Translations under genes and position numbers: made by a program
The notes under the pieces: model-generated
Told to the model about the DNA's origin: nothing
The model's input: the letters and a program-made list of their open reading frames with translations, nothing else
Database searches by the model: none
In this document: piece after piece, positions 41,308 to 49,411 of the stretch
How positions within the stretch are numbered: the stretch's first letter is position 1
Layout: every line of letters starts with the position of its first letter
Assembly (NCBI RefSeq): GCF_041261205.1
Contig: NZ_JBGCCH010000033.1
Location: 45,764-109,763, forward strand
Direction of reading: 5' to 3'
Length of the DNA: 64,000 nucleotides
Source: Catenulispora sp. MAP5-51
Lineage (GTDB): Bacteria; Actinomycetota; Actinomycetes; Streptomycetales; Catenulisporaceae

Positions 41308-43443
41308 ATGCGGCAGCACACGGGAATCCTGCGAGTCCTGTTCGACGAGGCTCATAGCGAGGCCTGGACCATCGATCCGGCCCGAGCCCTGGCCATGAAC
41401 CCGGTGAACCCGGCCGACGCCGGCTACACGCATGCCGCCGACCTGCTGCGCGTGCGCGGCTACAGCGTCGCCGCGCACCTGGACGAAGCGTTCACGCCCG
41501 AGTCGCTGGCCGGTTCCGACGTGCTGGTGATCGCGCACCCGGCCGATCCGGCGCGCGAGCGCACCACCGGGATCGGAACCCCGGTCCTCACCCCGGCCGA
41601 GCTGGACGTGCTCCAGGCCTACGTGGCCGCCGGCGGCGGTCTGGTGCTGCTGGCCGACTCCGAGCAGGACAACGGCTCCAACCTGGCCGCGCTGCTGGGC
41701 CGATTCGGCGTGGGCATGGACCACTTCACGGTCCAGGACGCCACCCGCCGCCACCAGGGCAACGCCCGCTGGGTGCTGGCCGAGCGCGCCGCGCTGCCGG
41801 AGAGCCGCCTGGAGCCCGAGGACGTGCTGGCCGGCGTCGCCGAGGCCTGCTTCTACCGCTCCGGCACCCTGTTCACCGCCGAGGGCGCGGACGTCGTCCC
41901 GCTGCTGAACTCCTCGCCCACCGCCGACCCGGCCGACCGGCCGCTGGCCGTGGGCGTGCGCTTCGGCAAGGGCCGGGTCGCGGTGTTCGCCGACTCGGAC
42001 ATGTTCGGCGACGACTCGATCGCCGACTACGACCACCGCGCGCTCTGGATCAACGCCGTCACCTGGGCCTCGCGCCGGCCCAAGCACGCGGGCGCGGACG
42101 CCGAGCCGCACCCGGTCGCCTCCTCGGCCGCGTTCGGCGATCTGAAGGCGGCCATCGAGGAGCTGCGGCCGCTGCAGTCCAAGGACGGCTCGATCGACTT
42201 CGAGGCCGAGGGCGGTGACCGCCCGAAGGTCGAGGCCCTGGCTGAGCGCATCGGCGCCGCCGTGCAGGCCCTGGCGCCGGACTTCCCGCACGACGTCGAC
42301 TACCTCGACGCGTTCGGCAAGGACCTGCGCCGCTGGGCCGAGGACGGCTTCGGGGTGCCGGACTTCCTGGACTCGCTGAACGCCTTCCACCCCGCTGCCC
42401 AGCGCGAGGACGGCCGCGAGCACCTCGTGGTGTTCCCGATGTACACCCAGAACGGCAACCTGGACCGCAACTTCGAGGCGCTGATCATCCGCACCGTGTG
42501 GCCGGACTGGATCGCCGAGCTGGAGCGGGACAAGTACCCGAACCCGCAGTTCGTGCCGATCGAGTTCGTCGCCGCCGACGCCTTCACCGCCGGCTACGAC
42601 ACCAACAGCGCGGTGCTGTTCCCCGAGACCGTCGCCGTCCGCGAGACGCCGGTGTTCACCTGGGGCGCGATCATGCAGGACCGGGAGGCCGCGCGCTTCC
42701 GCATGGTCACCTCGGCCGCCGCGGCGACCCTGAAGATGTCGCTGCCGCCGGACGCCGCGCGGCTGCTGGAGGACCAGCGGCTGACGCAGGAGGTGTTCGT
42801 GCTCTGGGACCTGGTCCACGACCGCACGCACAGCCACGGCGACCTGCCGTTCGACCCCTTCATGATCAAGCAGCGGATGCCCTACTTCCTGTACTCGCTG
42901 GAAGAGCTGCGCTGCGACCTGACCACCTTCCGGGCCGCGGTGGGCATGGAGCGCGAGGGCGGCGCCGGCGCCTCGCACGCGCGCCTGGTCCAGTACACGA
43001 TCCTGTTCGACCGCCTGTTCCGCTTCCCGATCACCGGCGGCCGGGTCCGCAACTACGACGGCCTGGGCGGCCAGCTGCTGTTCGCGTACCTGCACCGGCA
43101 CGGTCTGATCAACTGGACCGACAACCGGCTGGCCGTGGACTGGTCCCGCATCGCCGACGCGGTGATCGAGCTGGCCACCGAGGTGGAGACGCTGTACCGG
43201 GACGGCATCGACCGGCCCAAGCCCGCGCACTGGATGGCCGCCTACCAGCTGGTCGCCGGCTACGTCGCGCCGAACCCGAACTCGGTCTGGGCCAAGGGCC
43301 CGTCCGCGCTGCCGCTGGACGGCCCGCCCAAGGGCCTGGTGGACGCGGTGCTGCCGGACGAGTTCCCGCTGTCGATGTTCTACGAGGCCCTGAACAAGAA
43401 GCTGAAGCCGGTCATCGAGGCGACTCGGGGCGTCACCGGCTGA
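41308..43443 (+). CDS. DUF6421 protein with N-terminal GATase-like domain
   Basis: Large protein of 711 residues. Residues 1-255 look like a class I glutamine-amidotransferase-like or DUF4350 Rossmann domain (LRVLFDEAHSEAWTID, LLRVRGYSVAAHLDEAFTPESLAGSDVLVIAHPADP, ELDVLQAYVAAGGGLVLLADSEQDNGSNLAALLGRFG, GKGRVAVFADSDMFGDDSI) without the usual catalytic Cys elbow. Residues ~265-710 match the DUF6421 type (HLVVFPMYTQNGNLDRNFEALIIRTVWPDW, DFPHDVDYLD, THSHGDLPFDPFMIKQRMPYFLYSLEELRCDL, YLHRHGLINWTDNRLAVDW). The THSHGDL segment could bind metal. It leads a cluster with an SDR and a threonine aldolase that I recall as conserved in streptomycetes. Function unknown. Confidence 0.8.
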   Translation: MRQHTGILRVLFDEAHSEAWTIDPARALAMNPVNPADAGYTHAADLLRVRGYSVAAHLDEAFTPESLAGSDVLVIAHPADPARERTTGIGTPVLTPAELDVLQAYVAAGGGLVLLADSEQDNGSNLAALLGRFGVGMDHFTVQDATRRHQGNARWVLAERAALPESRLEPEDVLAGVAEACFYRSGTLFTAEGADVVPLLNSSPTADPADRPLAVGVRFGKGRVAVFADSDMFGDDSIADYDHRALWINAVTWASRRPKHAGADAEPHPVASSAAFGDLKAAIEELRPLQSKDGSIDFEAEGGDRPKVEALAERIGAAVQALAPDFPHDVDYLDAFGKDLRRWAEDGFGVPDFLDSLNAFHPAAQREDGREHLVVFPMYTQNGNLDRNFEALIIRTVWPDWIAELERDKYPNPQFVPIEFVAADAFTAGYDTNSAVLFPETVAVRETPVFTWGAIMQDREAARFRMVTSAAAATLKMSLPPDAARLLEDQRLTQEVFVLWDLVHDRTHSHGDLPFDPFMIKQRMPYFLYSLEELRCDLTTFRAAVGMEREGGAGASHARLVQYTILFDRLFRFPITGGRVRNYDGLGGQLLFAYLHRHGLINWTDNRLAVDWSRIADAVIELATEVETLYRDGIDRPKPAHWMAAYQLVAGYVAPNPNSVWAKGPSALPLDGPPKGLVDAVLPDEFPLSMFYEALNKKLKPVIEATRGVTG

Positions 43444-43513
43444 GGCGGCCGGGCCGCAATATCCTGACCCGCGTATCGCCGCACCGTCGATATCGATGAG
43501 GAGACTTCCAGCA

Positions 43514-44227
43514 ATGAGCCTGAACACCGAGTCCGTGGTCGTGGTGGCCGGCGCCGGCGGCGGGGCCGGCGGGGCGGTCATCCGCGCGCTGACCGCGTCC
43601 GGCGCGACCGTGATCGGCGTCGACACCACCACCGAGAACGCCGAGCGCGGCGCCGCCCTGGCCGTCGAGCCGGGCCGGGCCGTGGCCGCCGCGGTGGACC
43701 TGCTCGACGCGGACGCCACCAAGGCCTTCGCCGAGGACCTGCTGAAGGAGCACGGCCGGGTGGACGGCGTGATCCACCTGGTCGGCGGCTGGCGCGGTTC
43801 GAAGACCTTCGGCGAAACAAAGCTGGAGGACTGGGCGCTGCTGCACAAGCTGCTGATCCAGACCACGCAGAACACCTCGCTGGCCTTCCACCAGGCCCTG
43901 GACGCCTCCGGCGACGGCCGCTTCGTGCTGATCTCGGCGACCGCCGCCTCCGCACCGACCGCGGGCAACGCCGCCTACGGCGCGGCCAAGGCCGCCGCCG
44001 AGGCCTGGACGCTGGCCCTGGCCGACGGCTTCAAGAAGGACGGCGACAACGCCGCCGCGGTCGTGCTGGTCGTCAAGGCGCTGCTGACCGATGCCATGAA
44101 GGAGGCCAAGCCGGAGGGCAAGTTCCCCGGCTACACGCACGTGGACGACCTGGCCGCCGAGATCGTGAAGCTGTTCGGGCTCCCGGCCGCCGAGGTGAAC
44201 GGGACCCGCGTGCGCCTGGCGCCCTGA
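43514..44227 (+). CDS. SDR-family protein in the DUF6421 cluster
   Basis: Short-chain dehydrogenase/reductase of 237 residues. The cofactor loop is VVVVAGAGGGAGGAVIRAL, DGVIHLVGGWRGSKTF replaces the NNAG strand, and the active site is Ser (FVLISATAA) with Tyr-x3-Lys in AAYGAAKAAAEAWTLALADGF. It ends in a typical VDDLAAEIVKLFGLPAAEVNGTRVRL tail. I chose ATG 43514, with GAGGAGA 8 bases upstream, over an ATG at 43496 that overlaps that site. It lies 70 bp after the DUF6421 gene and 62 bp before the aldolase gene, all in one direction. Confidence 0.87.
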   Translation: MSLNTESVVVVAGAGGGAGGAVIRALTASGATVIGVDTTTENAERGAALAVEPGRAVAAAVDLLDADATKAFAEDLLKEHGRVDGVIHLVGGWRGSKTFGETKLEDWALLHKLLIQTTQNTSLAFHQALDASGDGRFVLISATAASAPTAGNAAYGAAKAAAEAWTLALADGFKKDGDNAAAVVLVVKALLTDAMKEAKPEGKFPGYTHVDDLAAEIVKLFGLPAAEVNGTRVRLAP

Positions 44228-44289
44228 ACCGTCCCGACCCCGATCCGTCCACGAAGCCTGATCCGTCCACGAAGTCCCGAAGGAACACC

Positions 44290-45348
44290 GTGACCATCAC
44301 CCGCCGCCACGACCCCGAGTACCGGGGCTTCGCCAGCGACAACTACGCCGGGATCCACCCCGAGATCCTGGAGGCGATCGCCGTGGCCAACGGCGGCCAC
44401 CAGATCTCCTACGGCGAGGACGCCTACACCGAGCACCTGCAGGAGGTCTTCAAGGGCCACTTCGGGCCGCGCGCCGAGGCGTTCCCGGTGTTCAACGGCA
44501 CCGGCGCCAACGTGGTGGCGATGGACGCGATGATCGAGCGCTGGGGCTCGGTGATCGCCGCGGCCACCGCGCACATCAACGTCGACGAGTGCGGCGCCCC
44601 GGAGAAGATCGGCGGCCTGAAGCTGCTGACCGTCGCCACCCCCGACGGCAAGCTCACCCCGGAGCTCATCGACACCCACGCCTGGGGCTGGGGCGACCAG
44701 CACCGCGCGCAGCCGCTGGTCGTCGCGATCACCCAGTCCACCGAACTCGGGACCTGCTACACCCCCGAGGAGATCAAGGCGATCTGCGACCACGCGCACC
44801 AGCACGGCATGAAGGTGTTCCTGGACGGCTCCCGCCTGGGCAACGCCGCCGCCACCCTGGGCCGCCCCTTCCGCGAGTTCACCACCGACGCCGGCGTGGA
44901 CGTGCTGAGCTTCGGCGGCACCAAGAACGGCCTGCTGGCGGGGGAGTGCGTCGTGGTCCTGAACCCCGACGCCGCCCACGGCGTGATGTACCTGCGCAAG
45001 ATGTCGATGCAGCTGGCCTCCAAGATGCGCTTCATCTCGGCCCAGTTCGACGCCCTGCTCTCCGGCGACCTGTGGCACCGCAACGCCTCGCACGCCAACG
45101 CGATGGCCCAGCGCCTGGCCGACGCCGTACGCGACGTGCCGGGCGTGGAGATCACCCAGCAGGTGCAGGCGAACGCGGTGTTCGCGATCCTGCCGCGCGA
45201 GGTCACCGAGCGCCTGCAGAAGCGCTTCCGCTTCTACACCTGGAACGAGCACACCGGCGAGGTGCGCTGGATGTGCTCGTTCGACACCACCGAGGCCGAC
45301 ATCGACGCGTTCGCCGCGGCGGTGCGCGAGGAGATGGCGCACGCCTGA
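44290..45348 (+). CDS. threonine aldolase / beta-eliminating lyase
   Basis: PLP-dependent fold-type I enzyme like low-specificity threonine aldolases, which split threonine into glycine and acetaldehyde. PLP Lys212 is in DVLSFGGTKNGLLAGE. Other family blocks are FASDNYAGIHPEILEAIAVANGGH, YGEDAYTEHLQEVFKGHFG, PVFNGTGANVVAMDAM, HINVDECGAPEKIGG, and VFLDGSRLGNAAATLG with the cofactor Asp. Length is 352. GTG 44290 follows GAAGGAAC. It is third in the DUF6421-SDR-aldolase cluster, which suggests amino-aldol chemistry on the same substrate. Confidence 0.9.
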   Translation: MTITRRHDPEYRGFASDNYAGIHPEILEAIAVANGGHQISYGEDAYTEHLQEVFKGHFGPRAEAFPVFNGTGANVVAMDAMIERWGSVIAAATAHINVDECGAPEKIGGLKLLTVATPDGKLTPELIDTHAWGWGDQHRAQPLVVAITQSTELGTCYTPEEIKAICDHAHQHGMKVFLDGSRLGNAAATLGRPFREFTTDAGVDVLSFGGTKNGLLAGECVVVLNPDAAHGVMYLRKMSMQLASKMRFISAQFDALLSGDLWHRNASHANAMAQRLADAVRDVPGVEITQQVQANAVFAILPREVTERLQKRFRFYTWNEHTGEVRWMCSFDTTEADIDAFAAAVREEMAHA

Positions 45349-45430
45349 GGGGTGGGCCGGGGCGGGGCGGTCGGGGGCGTTCGGATCCGCGAGCTGATTC
45401 AGCGCGTCTTATGCGATAAATTGGCCCTTC

Positions 45431-45973
45431 ATGACCGACCCCGCTCCGAACCCCTGGCCGCCCAGCCCGATCAGGACCGAGCGGCTCGTCCTGCGCCAGA
45501 CCGAGGCCCGCGACCGCGCGACGATCATCGACCTGTTCGCCTCGCCGGAAGTCGGGACCTACGTCGGAGGCGCCCAATCGCGCGAGGACCTGGAACGCAC
45601 CGCACCGGAGATCCCCGGCCGGCGCTTCGGCTTCTTCGTCATCGAGCGCGACGGCACGATGATCGGCCTGATCACCCTCGACCGCCGCGCCGCCGTGCAC
45701 CCCGGCCACGTCCGCCCCGAGGCGAACGAGACCGAACTGGGCTACATGTTCCTGCCGCACGTCTGGGGCCAGGGCTACGCCGCCGAGGCGTGCACGGCGG
45801 TCCTGGACTGGGTCGCGCGCGTCCGTCCCGGCGAGCCGGTGGTCCTGTGCACGCAGGAAGCGAACATCCCCTCCCGCCGCCTGGCCACGAAGCTCGGCTT
45901 CGCCGAGGTGGACCGCTTCGAGGAGTACGGCGCCGAGCAGTGGTTCGGCGTCCGATACCCTCCTGCCCACTAG
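45431..45973 (+). CDS. GNAT-family N-acetyltransferase (RimJ-like)
   Basis: Acetyltransferase_3 (RimJ/RimL-like) domain: IRTERLVLRQTEARDRATIIDLFASPEVGTYVGG at the N-terminus, FFVIERDGTMIGLITL, ETELGYMFLPHVWGQGYAAEACTAVLDW for the acetyl-CoA loop, and LCTQEANIPSRRLATKLGFAEVDRFEEYG. Length is 180 residues, one domain. It probably acetylates a protein N-terminus or a small amine. ATG 45431 is preceded by an AT-rich stretch (TTATGCGATAAATTGG), a likely promoter. It is followed by an unknown gene 34 bp away. Confidence 0.88.
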   Translation: MTDPAPNPWPPSPIRTERLVLRQTEARDRATIIDLFASPEVGTYVGGAQSREDLERTAPEIPGRRFGFFVIERDGTMIGLITLDRRAAVHPGHVRPEANETELGYMFLPHVWGQGYAAEACTAVLDWVARVRPGEPVVLCTQEANIPSRRLATKLGFAEVDRFEEYGAEQWFGVRYPPAH

Positions 45974-46007
45974 GCTGCGCGGCGCGGCCGCTCCGTGGGG
46001 GTGAAAG

Positions 46008-46541
46008 ATGGCTGTCTTCGCAACGTACTGCCAGATCTGCGGCCTGCCGGTCCAGCAGGACCACTACGTCCCGGCGGAGACCGCGAACATGTTCCACATC
46101 TGGCGCGGCGACGGCGCCGACGCCTGCGCCCCCATCATCGCCTTCGGCCCCGAACACACCTGGCTCCGCGACGCCCTGGGCCTGCGCACCGACCCCGACG
46201 CCCTCATCACCCCGACCGTCGCGGGCCTGGTCCACGACGGCGACCTGGAGAACCCGGCCAGTCCGCTGTTCAGCACGGACCTGATGGACGGCGAGGGCGA
46301 CGACCGCATGGCCCTGCACGCCGCATGCTGGCGCCTGGCCGGCGAACCGCTGTCGTGGGAGCCGCTGGCCCACCTCCGCGACCTGCCGGACGGCGAGAGG
46401 CGCTACCGGCAGCAGCTCTTCGACTTCGAGCCCTTCGTCGCGGACGGCCGCGGCTGGATGCTCGTGGATCCGGAGTCGGAGACGCCGGAGGGGCTGCGGA
46501 ACCGGGAGCGGATTCTGGCGCTGATCGGGGCCTGGGCTTAG
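46008..46541 (+). CDS. hypothetical protein with N-terminal CxxC
   Basis: I do not recognise the family. The 177-residue protein begins TYCQICGLPVQQDHYVP, with Cys8-x-x-Cys11 and a nearby His that could hold zinc. The rest is acidic, with repeated Trp and Asp, and has no membrane segment or signal. Its start ATG 46008 follows a GGGGGTGA site. The last bases overlap the 3' end of the frameshifted remnant on the opposite strand. Confidence 0.6.
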   Translation: MAVFATYCQICGLPVQQDHYVPAETANMFHIWRGDGADACAPIIAFGPEHTWLRDALGLRTDPDALITPTVAGLVHDGDLENPASPLFSTDLMDGEGDDRMALHAACWRLAGEPLSWEPLAHLRDLPDGERRYRQQLFDFEPFVADGRGWMLVDPESETPEGLRNRERILALIGAWA

Positions 46542-46966
46542 CCCGTGACCCCTGGGTCGACGCCCAATGCCGCCAACGCCGACGGCGTCTGGCCGGCCGG
46601 AGCGAACATGCCGCTCACGGCGCCATTGCTCACCCCCGGGCATCCGCGGAGCTCCAAAGAGACGGTCACATCAGGGCCGGACGCGTAACGGAACACCAAG
46701 ATCAGGTGCTCGCCGGTCAGGCTTGGCGGGCAGCCAGGGAGGTCGACGATTTCATGGGCCCTGTCACCGTGGACACATAGTCGCAGCAGGCGCCGACAGC
46801 AGGATGTCCGGGCACAAGCGACTTGCCCGCGCCCGCTTGCACAGGACCTGAGGTCTTCGGGTACGCCGCGTCGAGATCGGAAGGGCACTGGGGCGCTTCG
46901 GTCGCCACCGATGTAGTGTGCCAGCTCGGAGATCGCCCGATCGCGGCTGAGGCGACGAAAGAGCAC
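46538..46966 (-). pseudogene. frameshifted exported-protein remnant
   Basis: Two frames together give one protein-like text. Frame A (46717-~46905) reads CPSDLDAAYPKTSGPVQAG, then AGKSLVPGHPAVGACCDYV. Frame B (46538-~46790) reads HEIVDLPGCPPSLTGEHLI, then LVFRYASGPDVTVSLELRGCPGVSNGAVSG. Joined, they resemble small actinobacterial secreted or lipoproteins with a 'CPs...LVPG..v..C.Y...Y.dG..v.v...GC..vsNG' pattern. The switch falls at the GGGCCC near 46756-46761, so a single-base indel is likely. No signal peptide or start can be assigned, so the 5' end may also be lost. It fills most of the 447-bp gap before the ROK gene. Confidence 0.5.
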
Positions 46967-46987
46967 AGCCCTGGGTGGGTAGGTGAC

Positions 46988-48085
46988 TCAGCCCCCGAAC
47001 ACCTCATCCCGCGTGAGATCGAGCCCGGTCAGCACGGCCCCGTGCAGGACCGCGTCGCCCTGGACCGTGCTGGCCCGCACCTCGGTCTCGATCGGCGACT
47101 TGGCCGCGAGGCGTTCCTCGACCAGCGTCGCCAGCGGCTCCCCGGCGGCGCGTCCGGCGCTGCCGCCGAGCACCAGCAGTCCGGGGTCGAGGACGGAGAC
47201 GGCGGCGAACGCGCCCTTCGCGATCCGCTCGGCGAGTTCCTCGGGGGCGATCGTGGCGCGGACCTCGGGGCTGACCGTGTCGCAGAAGCCGACGCCGTCG
47301 ACCTCCAGCCAGCCGAGTTCGCCCGCGCCGCCCGAGGAGCCGCGGCGCAGTCGGCCGTCCAGGACGACCGCGCCGCCGACGCCCTCGTCCAGCCACAGCA
47401 GCACGAAGTCCGGGCGGCCCGACGCCGCTCCGAGCCGGTGTTCGGCGACGGCCGCGAGGTTCACCTCGTTCTCCAGCAGGACCCTGACGCCCAGTACCCG
47501 CGCCAGCTCGCCCGGCAGGTCCGGCCGCCAGCCGGGTACTTCGTTCCGGCCGGCCGGCTCGCCCGAGTACGGCCGGACCAGGCCGGGCGCGCCGATCACC
47601 ACGATGTGCGGGACGCGGCCGTCGGCGGCCTGCCGGATCGCCTCGGTGAGCATCGCGACCAGGTCCGGCTCGCCGTCGGCCGGGTTGAAGCCGGTGGAGC
47701 CCACTGAACCCTCCAAGCCCCCCGAGCCCTCTGAGTCGTCGGAACGGTCGAAGCGCCGCGTCACCGTGCCGGTGGTCCGCCCCGACAGATCGGCCACGGC
47801 CGCCGTGAACCCGGTGCGCCGCAGGTCCACCCCGACCACGTGGGCCCGCTCGGCGACCAGCCGGTAGAGCCGCGCGTTCGGCCCGCGCCGGGTCTGCTCG
47901 GCCTCGCCGACGAACTCCACCAGCCCGGCCGCGGTGAGCCGTTCCACCAGGTCGGCGACGGTGGGACGGGACAGCCCGGTCAGCTCCCGCAGCCGCGGCG
48001 CGGTCAGCGGGCCGTGCTCGATCAGCAGGTCGAGCGCCAGCCGGTCGTTGATCGCGCGGGCGGTGGCCGGGGTCGCGGTTCTCAT
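46988..48085 (-). CDS. ROK-family transcriptional regulator
   Basis: ROK (NagC/XylR-type) repressor. A winged helix-turn-helix is at residues ~12-60 (INDRLALDLLIEHGPLTAPRLRELTGLSRPTVADLVERLTAAGLVE). The sugar-kinase-like domain follows: HVVGVDLRRTGFTAAVADLSG, VVIGAPGLVRPYSGE, VRVLLENEVNLAAVAEH, VLLWLDEGVGGAVVLDGRLRRGSSGGAGELG. The ROK zinc motif (C-x-C-G-x2-G-C-x-E) is not seen. Length is 365. It faces an MFS exporter gene, with two matching 19-bp operators between them, so it probably controls both itself and the exporter. Confidence 0.88.
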   Translation of the reverse strand: MRTATPATARAINDRLALDLLIEHGPLTAPRLRELTGLSRPTVADLVERLTAAGLVEFVGEAEQTRRGPNARLYRLVAERAHVVGVDLRRTGFTAAVADLSGRTTGTVTRRFDRSDDSEGSGGLEGSVGSTGFNPADGEPDLVAMLTEAIRQAADGRVPHIVVIGAPGLVRPYSGEPAGRNEVPGWRPDLPGELARVLGVRVLLENEVNLAAVAEHRLGAASGRPDFVLLWLDEGVGGAVVLDGRLRRGSSGGAGELGWLEVDGVGFCDTVSPEVRATIAPEELAERIAKGAFAAVSVLDPGLLVLGGSAGRAAGEPLATLVEERLAAKSPIETEVRASTVQGDAVLHGAVLTGLDLTRDEVFGG

Positions 48086-48097
48086 GCGCCCATCGTA

Positions 48098-48116
48098 ATC
48101 AGGCAGGGACCCTGAT
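48098..48116. promoter_or_regulatory. operator 1 between ROK regulator and MFS gene
   Basis: ATCAGG-N7-CCTGAT with inner CAGGGAC. The same 19-bp pattern recurs 32 bp away at 48130, about three helical turns, in the 75-bp divergent promoter region. Confidence 0.75.
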
Positions 48117-48129
48117 TAATTCACTTTCC

Positions 48130-48148
48130 ATCAGGAAGGGTTCCTGAT
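48130..48148. promoter_or_regulatory. operator 2 between ROK regulator and MFS gene
   Basis: ATCAGG-N7-CCTGAT with inner AAGGGTT; the arms extend to a perfect ATCAGGAA/TTCCTGAT. It lies 13 bp before the MFS GTG, where a bound repressor would block transcription or early elongation. Confidence 0.75.
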
Positions 48149-48160
48149 AGTTTCTCTGCC

Positions 48161-49411
48161 GTGACCCAGCTTCTGACATCGCCCAGCCTGGACGCCCAGC
48201 CCGATCACCGCCCGGATCACCACCCCGACCACCGCACCCGCCACCGCGCCATCACCCTGATCTTCCTGATCCACGGCACCGTCGCCGGCACCCTGGCCAC
48301 CTCCCTGCCCTGGATCCAGTCGCACGACCGCCTCAGCCCCACCGCCCTGGGCCTGGTCCTGTTCTGTGCCCCGATCGGCTCCTTCGTCGCGATGCCGACC
48401 GCCAACCGCGTCGCGCACCGCATCGGCGCCCGCCGCGCCACCCGGCTGCTGATCCTCCTGTGGTGCGCGCTGCTGCCGGCCCCGGTCCTGGCCGGCGGCT
48501 CGGCCCTGCTGTTCCCGGCGTATCTGCTGCTCGGCATGGCCGCCGGCAGCAGCGACGTGATGATGAACGCGCAGGGCGTGGCGCTGGAGCGGAGTTCGGG
48601 CCGACCGGTCATGTCCGGCCTGCACGGGATGTGGTGCCTCGGCAGTCTCATCGCAGGCGGCGTCGGGATCGTCGCCGCCCAAGCGCACCTGGACCCGCGC
48701 GTGCGTCTGCTCGCCACCGCCGCCGTACTGCTCGTCCTGGCCGCATACGCCGGACGCGGTCTCGGCGCGGACGCCCCCACCACCGGCGCCGCCGAACCCG
48801 CGCCGCGCCGCTTCGCCCTCCCCACCCGCGCCATCCTCGGCATCGGCATCGCGGGCTTCTGCGGCACCTTCGCCGAGGGCGCGACCACGAGCTGGTCAGG
48901 CGTCTACGTCACCAAGGCCGTGGGCGCGGGCCCCACCGTCGCGGCCGCCGCCTACACGCTGTTCATGCTGAGCATGACCGCCACCCGCCTGTTCGGCGAC
49001 ACCGTGGTCCGCCGGCTCGGCCCGGTGACGGTGGTCCGCATCGGCGGCATCGTGGCCGCGTGCGGCGGCATCCTGGTCGTGGCGTTCCGCTCCCCGCTGC
49101 CCTGCATGCTCGGCCTGGCGCTGATAGGCACCGGCATCGCGATGAACGTCCCCCTGGTCTTCAGCGCCGCGGGCCGCAAGGGCACCTCGCTCGGCGAGAG
49201 CGTCGCGGGCGTCGCCACCGTCACCTACATGTCCGGCCTCATCGCCCCCGCCGCCATCGGCTGGACCGCCGGCGCCGCGGGCTACCCGGCGGCCTTCGCA
49301 CTGATCACCGTGGCCGCCGCGGCGCTGGCCCTGCTGGCCGGTGCGCTGCGGACGCGGCCCGAGCACGTCCCTTTGACGCCGGCCGCGTCCGAACCGGCCC
49401 CGGCAGGCTAG
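48161..49411 (+). CDS. MFS transporter under ROK control
   Basis: Major facilitator of 416 residues with about 12 membrane segments. The His/Asp-rich N-terminus (PDHRPDHHPDHRTRHR) is cytoplasmic. The sequence resembles the YbjJ/FucP-like group: IFLIHGTVAGTLATSLPWIQ, LFCAPIGSFVAMPTANRVAHRIGARRATRL, GSSDVMMNAQGVALERSSGRPVMSGLHGMWCLGSL. GTG 48161 is just after the second operator. Sugar or sugar-derivative export or uptake is suggested by the ROK partner. Its stop overlaps the convergent ABC permease gene by 4 bp. Confidence 0.88.
   Translation: MTQLLTSPSLDAQPDHRPDHHPDHRTRHRAITLIFLIHGTVAGTLATSLPWIQSHDRLSPTALGLVLFCAPIGSFVAMPTANRVAHRIGARRATRLLILLWCALLPAPVLAGGSALLFPAYLLLGMAAGSSDVMMNAQGVALERSSGRPVMSGLHGMWCLGSLIAGGVGIVAAQAHLDPRVRLLATAAVLLVLAAYAGRGLGADAPTTGAAEPAPRRFALPTRAILGIGIAGFCGTFAEGATTSWSGVYVTKAVGAGPTVAAAAYTLFMLSMTATRLFGDTVVRRLGPVTVVRIGGIVAACGGILVVAFRSPLPCMLGLALIGTGIAMNVPLVFSAAGRKGTSLGESVAGVATVTYMSGLIAPAAIGWTAGAAGYPAAFALITVAAAALALLAGALRTRPEHVPLTPAASEPAPAG

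Noticed and set aside
40846..43968. A 1040-codon minus-strand open frame
   Set aside because: It is antisense to the DUF6421 gene, which has clear family motifs; the frame lacks any domain pattern.
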